DNA of 64,000 bases from DASXUL01 sp036504855. Lineage in GTDB: Bacteria; Armatimonadota; DTGP01; JAKQQT01. The position numbers and the translations under genes were made by a program. A model generated the notes under the pieces. That model was not told where the DNA came from. It searched no databases and worked only from the letters and a program-made list of their open reading frames with translations. The DNA lies in the NCBI GenBank assembly GCA_036504855.1, contig DASXUL010000122.1:27202-91201 (forward strand), written 5' to 3'. This document shows, one piece after another, positions 59,143 through 64,000 of this stretch. Each line of letters begins with the position of its first letter. Position 1 is the stretch's first letter.

Positions 59143-60284
59143 GCGCTGAACCCTCGATCCTTTTCATGAACCAGGCTACAGTGCTGGGCGGCGCCGAACG
59201 CATCATGCTGGCCTCCATGCGAGTGGCGCAGGCCGACGGCTATACGCCGCTCTTGGCTTGTCCGCCGGGCGGACGCCTGAACGAAGCCGCGGCAGCCGAG
59301 GGATTTGAGGCCATTCCGCTTGAGTTTGCGTGGATGGAGAACCGTCTGGGTCCGCGGATTGTGGTTTCGTACCTGGCGGGAATCGCGTGGCTGGGCCGAC
59401 GCGTTCGCGCTCTGTGCCGCGAGCGCAACGTGCGCCTTCTGCACCCGGCCAGCCCGGTAGCGGGCCTTTACGCAACGCGCGCCGCTACGGATCTGCATCT
59501 GCCTGTGTTCCTCCATATGCACGACGCCCAGACGCCGAAGCGGGCGCGGCGGGAAGCGATCCGGTGGCAGGCGCGGAGGGTGAGCCGGTTCTTGTGCGTG
59601 AGCGGAACCGTGCAGCGGATGGTCGTTGGGCTCGGCATTCCGCCGGACCAGACGACCGTGCTGTACAACTGTCTCGACGCAGCGTACTTCACCGAGCCGC
59701 CCCCGCGGATGGAACTGGGTCCTGGCCCCCACATTGGGCTGTTCGCGCAGGTTGCGCCGTGGAAGGGACAACACGTGTTTCTGGAAGCCGCCGAATTGCT
59801 GGCCGACCGGATCCCGAGCGCCCGGTTCCACCTCATCGGCGCTTTGGCGCACCAGAACGACCAGCCGTACCTGGATGCGCTGCAGGCGCGTGCAGAGCGG
59901 CCGCCGCTTCGAGGGCGGGTCATCATCCATGGCTATGAGCCCGATGCGAGGGCCTGGATGACGTCCATGGACGTGGTGGCTCACGCGTCTGTTGAGCCGG
60001 AAGCCTTTGGGTTGGTTGTTGCGGAAGCGATGGCTATGGGCAGGCCGGTGGTGGCGACACGCACAGGGGGCCCGGAAGAGATCGTTGACGACGGGCGGAC
60101 GGGCCTGCTGGCGCCGCCCTCAGATGCAGCGGCAATGGCGGACGCGTTGTTCGCGGCCCTAACTCGCCCGGAACTGGGCGCGGCGGCGCGGGAATCCGTA
60201 ATCAGTAGATTCTCGCCCGAGCGGTTCGCCGCTGACCTGAGCGCGCTCTACGCAGAGGCACTATCGCCGGCGCGCCGCCGCTGA
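59139..60284 (+). CDS. Family 4 glycosyltransferase
   Basis: A 381-residue GT-B enzyme. The N-terminal LFMNQATVLGGAERIMLASM is the acceptor-side glycine loop. IGLFAQVAPWKGQHVFLEAAELL and VVAHASVEPEAFGLVVAEAMAMGRPVV form the donor-side core with E-x7-E. GGPEEIVDDGRTGLL follows as in many GT4 proteins. ATG 59139 overlaps the previous stop (ATGA), so the two are translationally coupled. A short gap with a possible new promoter separates it from the next transferase. Confidence 0.9.
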   Translation: MSAEPSILFMNQATVLGGAERIMLASMRVAQADGYTPLLACPPGGRLNEAAAAEGFEAIPLEFAWMENRLGPRIVVSYLAGIAWLGRRVRALCRERNVRLLHPASPVAGLYATRAATDLHLPVFLHMHDAQTPKRARREAIRWQARRVSRFLCVSGTVQRMVVGLGIPPDQTTVLYNCLDAAYFTEPPPRMELGPGPHIGLFAQVAPWKGQHVFLEAAELLADRIPSARFHLIGALAHQNDQPYLDALQARAERPPLRGRVIIHGYEPDARAWMTSMDVVAHASVEPEAFGLVVAEAMAMGRPVVATRTGGPEEIVDDGRTGLLAPPSDAAAMADALFAALTRPELGAAARESVISRFSPERFAADLSALYAEALSPARRR

Positions 60285-60349
60285 AGGGGCGCCGCCAGGT
60301 CATCATCGCCCGCCCGGCAATGCGCCTCGGTCTGCGCCGCGCCTGGCGC

Positions 60350-60370
60350 TATACTAAAGCCGACAGGAGG
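60350..60370 (+). promoter_or_regulatory. -10 box and ribosome site of the third GT4 gene
   Basis: TATACT (60350-60355) and GACAGGAGG (60362-60370) precede the TTG start at 60379. No convincing -35 box. The strong AGGAGG at 8 nt spacing decides the TTG start. Confidence 0.5.
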
Positions 60371-60378
60371 CCCACTGC

Positions 60379-61506
60379 TTGCGTATCGGATTCCATGCTT
60401 ATCTGCTGAACAGTGGCGACAGCTACCGGAACGCGGGGATCAGCCAGTATATCCGCCAACTGCTCACGGCGATGCAGGCGGAGATCACAGGCCATGATGT
60501 CACTGCGTTTGTAAACGGCGGCTTCTCCGAGCGCGATCTGTTCCCGAATACGCGCATCGTTCAGGCGAGCGGCTTCGGGGATAAGCCGCTCGACCGCATC
60601 CTATTCGAGCAGTACACGCTTCCGATAGCGGCGCGGCGCCTCAAGCTGGATGTCCTGCATGGAACGGCCTTCGCGCTGCCCCTCATGCTCCCATGCGCGG
60701 GAGTTGTGAGCATACACGACGTCAGCTTCCGATGGTTTCGGGATGCTCACCATTCCTCCAATCGACGGTACCTTTCTGCGATCAGCCGGCTCAGCGTTCG
60801 GAGAGCCAAACGCATCATCGCCGTTAGCCAGGCCACGGCCGATGACTGCGTGTCGCTGCTCGGCGCTGATCGCGAGCGCGTTCGCGTTGTCTATTGTGGA
60901 GTGGACCCCTTCTATCACCCGCGTCCCGCCGCCGATGTGGCGGCATTCCGAGCCGTGAAAGGCCTGACCGATCCGTATATCCTGTTCGTCGGAACGCTGG
61001 AGCCGCGGAAGAATTTGGGCAACCTGCTAAAGGCGTTCGCGCAGGCCCGGAAACGCGGTCTGAAGCACCGACTGGTTGTGGTGGGCGGCGCCGGATGGAT
61101 GTATGAGGACATGCTGCGCCGCGTGCGCGAAGATGGCCTCGATGATGGGGTCGCCTTCGCCGGCTTCGCGCCGGCGGAGGAGATGCCGCTCTGGTACGGA
61201 GCTGCCGACGCCTTCGTCTACCCGTCGCTACTTGAGGGGTTCGGTCTCCCCGTTGCGGAAGCCATGGCGTGCGGAACGCCGGTTATCACCAGTAACACGT
61301 CATCAATGCCCGAGGTGGGCGGCGCGGCGGCGGCCTATGCGACGCCCACGAGCGTGGACGAGATTGCGGACCGTCTACTGGAAGTGGCGAACAACGTGGA
61401 TTGCCGGGCGGCCATGAGCGCCGCCGGCCTCAAGCAGGCGGCGCGGTTCAGTTGGGACAAGGCGGCGCGGGAAACCATGGCCGTCTACGCCGAGGCAACG
61501 CAATGA
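60379..61506 (+). CDS. Family 4 glycosyltransferase (mannosyltransferase-like)
   Basis: A 375-residue GT-B enzyme. MRIGFHAYLLNSGDSYRNAGI and SQYIRQLL form the N-terminal nucleotide-sugar fold; VVSIHDVSFRWF and AVSQATADDCVSLLG follow. The C-terminal donor domain has YILFVGTLEPRKNLGNLLKAF and VYPSLLEGFGLPVAEAMACGTPVITSN, with intact E-x7-E. This pattern is common in mannosyl- and rhamnosyltransferases of capsule and exopolysaccharide loci. The TTG start is fixed by AGGAGG 8 nt upstream. Its stop overlaps the next start as ATGA. Confidence 0.9.
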   Translation: MRIGFHAYLLNSGDSYRNAGISQYIRQLLTAMQAEITGHDVTAFVNGGFSERDLFPNTRIVQASGFGDKPLDRILFEQYTLPIAARRLKLDVLHGTAFALPLMLPCAGVVSIHDVSFRWFRDAHHSSNRRYLSAISRLSVRRAKRIIAVSQATADDCVSLLGADRERVRVVYCGVDPFYHPRPAADVAAFRAVKGLTDPYILFVGTLEPRKNLGNLLKAFAQARKRGLKHRLVVVGGAGWMYEDMLRRVREDGLDDGVAFAGFAPAEEMPLWYGAADAFVYPSLLEGFGLPVAEAMACGTPVITSNTSSMPEVGGAAAAYATPTSVDEIADRLLEVANNVDCRAAMSAAGLKQAARFSWDKAARETMAVYAEATQ

Positions 61507-62615
61507 AAGTCGCATTGGTGCACGACTGGCTGAACCAGTACGGCGGCGCGGAGCGTGTTCTCGAGGACTTCCACACGCTATATCCAGAGGCGCCGGTATT
61601 TGTGAGCATGTACGACCGGGAGCGCATGCCCGCCGAGTACCGGGACTGGGACATCCGGACCACATGGATGCAGCGCCTCCCACTTGTGAAGAAGAAGCAC
61701 CAGCCGTTCATGCCGCTCTACCCGATTGCGTTCGAGAGCTTCGATCTCTCCGGGTACGACGTGGTACTCAGCAGTTCCAGCGCCTTCTGCCATGGCGTGC
61801 TGACGCGCGCGGAAACGTGCCATGTGTGCTACTGCCACACGCCAACCCGGTTTATGTGGGACTACTTCCATTATGTGAAGCGCGAAAACCTGGGGCGGAT
61901 GACGCAGCGGGCGTTAGCGCCAATTCTCTTCCGGCTGCGCCCTTGGGATAAGGCGGCGGCGGACCGCGTGGATTACTGGATGGCCAATAGCCGGGTGGTG
62001 CAGCAGCGCATCGCCAAGTTCTATCGCCGGTCCAGCACGGTTATCCACCCGCCCGTGAATACGACGCGCTTCCAGCCAGCCAGTGGGCACGACGACTACT
62101 ACCTGGTGTTGAGCCGCCTCATTGGATACAAGAGGATCGACCTGGCCGTCGAAGCTTGCACGCGGTTGGGCAAGCGGCTGATCGTGGCCGGCAGCGGGCG
62201 CGACGCGGAGTCGCTCAAGCGGCTGGCTGGCCCAACTGTTGAGTTCGTTGGGCGCGTGAACGACGAGCAGATGCGTACCCTGTACGCGCGGTGTAAGGCG
62301 TTCCTGTTCCCCGGCGAAGAGGATTTCGGCATTACTCCGCTGGAGGCAATGGCAAGCGGGCGGCCGGTAATCGCCTACGGCGCGGGGGGCGCCCTGGACA
62401 CCGTGATCCCCGGGGTTACCGGCAGCTTCTTCATCGAGCCCACCGTGGACTCTCTGGCCGCGGCTCTCACGGCCTTCGACCCGGATGTATACGATCCGGC
62501 TGCCATCCGCGCCCACGCGGAAGGCTTTGACAGCGCGCTCTTCCGACAGCGCATCCAGGACTTCGTGGAGCAGTCCGTGGCGCGCTACCGCGCCGGCGTT
62601 CCTACCTTCGAGTAA
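61503..62615 (+). CDS. Family 4 glycosyltransferase
   Basis: A 370-residue GT-B enzyme. MKVALVHDWLNQYGGAERVLEDF opens the N domain. CYCHTPTRFMWDYFHYV and ANSRVVQQRIAKFYRRSSTVIHPPVNTTRF lie mid-protein. The donor core reads YYLVLSRLIGYKRIDLAVEA and FPGEEDFGITPLEAMASGRPVIAYGAGGALDTV, with E-x7-E. This is the WbaZ-like branch often annotated as mannosyltransferase. ATG 61503 overlaps the preceding stop. It is the last gene of the cluster on this strand; the opposing gene begins 46 nt beyond, with only a small hairpin between. Confidence 0.9.
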   Translation: MKVALVHDWLNQYGGAERVLEDFHTLYPEAPVFVSMYDRERMPAEYRDWDIRTTWMQRLPLVKKKHQPFMPLYPIAFESFDLSGYDVVLSSSSAFCHGVLTRAETCHVCYCHTPTRFMWDYFHYVKRENLGRMTQRALAPILFRLRPWDKAAADRVDYWMANSRVVQQRIAKFYRRSSTVIHPPVNTTRFQPASGHDDYYLVLSRLIGYKRIDLAVEACTRLGKRLIVAGSGRDAESLKRLAGPTVEFVGRVNDEQMRTLYARCKAFLFPGEEDFGITPLEAMASGRPVIAYGAGGALDTVIPGVTGSFFIEPTVDSLAAALTAFDPDVYDPAAIRAHAEGFDSALFRQRIQDFVEQSVARYRAGVPTFE

Positions 62616-62661
62616 CGGCGGGGATGGCGCGTATGGAGCGCTCTCCACTGCACCGGAGCGG

Positions 62662-63786
62662 CTATCCGCGGTTCGCCCGGCTCGACGAGGTTCGCCCGGC
62701 AGGTCTGGAACCGGCGGCAACCTCTCGCGCGACGGCGGAACGCGCGCGGACCAGCGCCTCTTGTGGATCTATCGGAACCCATCCTGCCTCGCGGTACAGC
62801 CGGCATGCCCTATCCAGCAAGCTGTACGCTTCGGACAGGCGGCCCATCTTCAGGCAGACTCGTCCGAGCAGGTACGTTGAAATCGGATTCGCGGAGCATT
62901 GCGCCAGGCTCTCCCTAAGGCGTTTGGCCTGGACTTCAAGGCCTACGGATGTCGGCCGGCCGGACAATATGCCGCCGGGAGTCCGCTCGCCACGGTAGTA
63001 AGCGAACTGCGAGCGTAAGTATGCGGTGTCGAGGCCGCGGACCGAGCTCAACGGCGTCCGGCGGCCGGTGGCAACAAGGCGGTAAGCCACAATGTCTTGC
63101 GTGCCCGAGGCGAAGATGGGCTCAACAAACCGGTACCCGAAGCCCCTTACGCGCGCGAACAGCCCGGTATACCGGACGAAAGGCTCCTTGTGTGATGCAT
63201 CTGTCAGCACGTCACGGCCGTTCGAGAGTTTCAACAGGGTAACCACGTGGCCGATGTTGCTCTCCTCGCCCGCGCCGTTTCGGAAAACCATCACCGCCCC
63301 CGCGTCGCTGCCGGATTTCTGGAGCAGGGCGGCAAGCAGCACCGACTGCAGGAGACACTGCCGTTCGCCGCGGTCTACAACTGATGAAAACTCAAATCCG
63401 CGGTCGAGGCTGAAGCGGGGAATAGCGCGCTTCTCCCAGTGGTGGAGATCGATGGCCTGCCTGCGCTCGGCGGCGGCCATCGCTTCGGGAGTGCGCGCGC
63501 GACGCCGATCGCCTCCGCGGGACTCGAGTTCGGCCACCCATGCCTTGGGCGGATCAGAGCGCGCCGCCCGACTGCGGGCGGGAGCAACCCCCTCCATCCA
63601 CCTCTGGAAGGAGAGCGGGTCACCCTTACCGGTCGCTCGGTACGAGTCCTGCACGAAACGGTGGAACGCCGGGCTGCCGTAGGGATACGACTCGGCCGGC
63701 GAGACGCTTCGTTGCGGGCTCGTGCCGGGTGTTCGCGCGCAAAGCGCGAAAAGGCACGCCACCACTGAAACAAATCTGGTCTTCAT
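62662..63786 (-). CDS. Exported transglutaminase-like protein with helical C-terminal repeat region
   Basis: A 374-residue protein with a signal peptide (MKTRFVSVVACLFALCARTPG), possibly a lipoprotein. The central region looks like a transglutaminase-fold cysteine domain. Cys lies in GERQCLLQSVLLAALLQKSG, His in EESNIGHVVTLLKL, and Asp in DVLTDASHKE, the order and spacing of the Cys-His-Asp triad. The last ~80 residues (QFAYYRGE... to CRLYREAGWVPIDPQEAL) look TPR-like (YLLGRVCLKMGRLSEAYSLLDRA). The gene lies opposite the last glycosyltransferase. A TATAAT box 71-76 nt upstream may be its promoter. A role in surface or polysaccharide modification is a guess from position. Confidence 0.65.
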   Translation of the reverse strand: MKTRFVSVVACLFALCARTPGTSPQRSVSPAESYPYGSPAFHRFVQDSYRATGKGDPLSFQRWMEGVAPARSRAARSDPPKAWVAELESRGGDRRRARTPEAMAAAERRQAIDLHHWEKRAIPRFSLDRGFEFSSVVDRGERQCLLQSVLLAALLQKSGSDAGAVMVFRNGAGEESNIGHVVTLLKLSNGRDVLTDASHKEPFVRYTGLFARVRGFGYRFVEPIFASGTQDIVAYRLVATGRRTPLSSVRGLDTAYLRSQFAYYRGERTPGGILSGRPTSVGLEVQAKRLRESLAQCSANPISTYLLGRVCLKMGRLSEAYSLLDRACRLYREAGWVPIDPQEALVRARSAVAREVAAGSRPAGRTSSSRANRG

Positions 63787-63856
63787 GCTTGCAGACGCGC
63801 TGGGGCTCCGAGCGATCGGGGGGCAAGACGGCTATTGCGCCAGACGGCGTAACTCG

Positions 63857-63862
63857 ATTATA
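63857..63862 (-). promoter_or_regulatory. Candidate -10 box of the transglutaminase-like gene
   Basis: Minus-strand TATAAT at 63862-63857, about 70 nt before the ATG at 63786. No clear -35 box. The rest of 63863-63977 shows no gene. Confidence 0.45.
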
Positions 63863-63977
63863 CCACCGGGCGCAACAGGCTAAGCGCCGATGCGCCTCGC
63901 AATGGCTTCCGCATGCTTTGGCCAGGGGCCAGCCGATGGCGCCGCGGACGTTAGGTCCGCTTACAAAAGAAGCGTGC

Positions 63978-64000
63978 GGGGGAACGTATGACGTTCCCCC
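63978..64000. terminator. Hairpin at the window edge
   Basis: A perfect 10-bp stem, GGGGGAACGT (63978-63987) with ACGTTCCCCC (63991-64000), loop ATG. What follows lies outside the window. It may terminate a gene beyond the right edge or one on the minus strand. Confidence 0.4.

Overview
The window is GC-rich bacterial chromosome made almost entirely of housekeeping genes, with some exported and envelope functions. I see no rRNA, phage, insertion sequence or CRISPR array. Three features point to Armatimonadota (Chthonomonas/Fimbriimonas-like): several pseudopilin-like proteins ending in an H-x9-DG motif, dockerin-like C-terminal tails on secreted beta-rich proteins, and a SecDF fusion. This placement is an inference from family content only. 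GTG and TTG starts are frequent, with at least four TTG starts supported by a ribosome site or by paralogue alignment.

Layout, left half. 1-5654 is a proteostasis block: trigger factor (cut by the window edge), clpP, clpX, lon. 5655-7453 holds a large hairpin, a yybP-ykoY type Mn2+ riboswitch and the TerC/Alx family transporter it probably controls. 7578-12712 holds valS, folC and tgt. 12724-16684 holds a truncated secD paralogue followed by the full secDF fusion; the promoter is duplicated along with the gene. Next come recJ, a small inverted-repeat element, the (p)ppGpp enzyme rel, and dtd. 22023-31836 is an envelope/secretome block. It contains three H-x9-DG proteins (two from a tandem duplication that also copied the start of pyrD), a four-module beta-helix protein with a dockerin-like tail, pyrD, a secreted propeller-like protein and a GspG-like protein. 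A tRNA-Gln gene follows.

Layout, right half. 32478-37781 holds a crotonase and an eight-PAS GGDEF-EAL protein, closed by a perfect 28-bp palindrome. 37879-44964 is a minus-strand array: pth, glmS, an Asp-box beta-propeller with a dockerin-like tail, glmU, prs. It joins UDP-GlcNAc and PRPP synthesis to an exported protein. 45116-47790 holds a hybrid histidine kinase and a tiny membrane protein. 48109-52687 holds pckA (with a tandem dyad operator), murQ, an unknown gene carrying a REP-like palindrome, nth, a hotdog thioesterase and a DUF2007 protein. A class A penicillin-binding protein faces this set. 55452-63786 is a polysaccharide cluster: a GT2, an O-antigen polymerase/ligase-like protein, four GT4 glycosyltransferases, and an opposing exported transglutaminase-like protein.

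I found no clearly new multi-gene system. The most unusual items are the secD' duplication with copied promoter, an apparent attenuator in the secDF leader, the glmS-propeller-glmU operon, the shared dockerin-like tails, the H-x9-DG/pyrD tandem duplication, and the paired TGAC-N7-GTCA operators before pckA.
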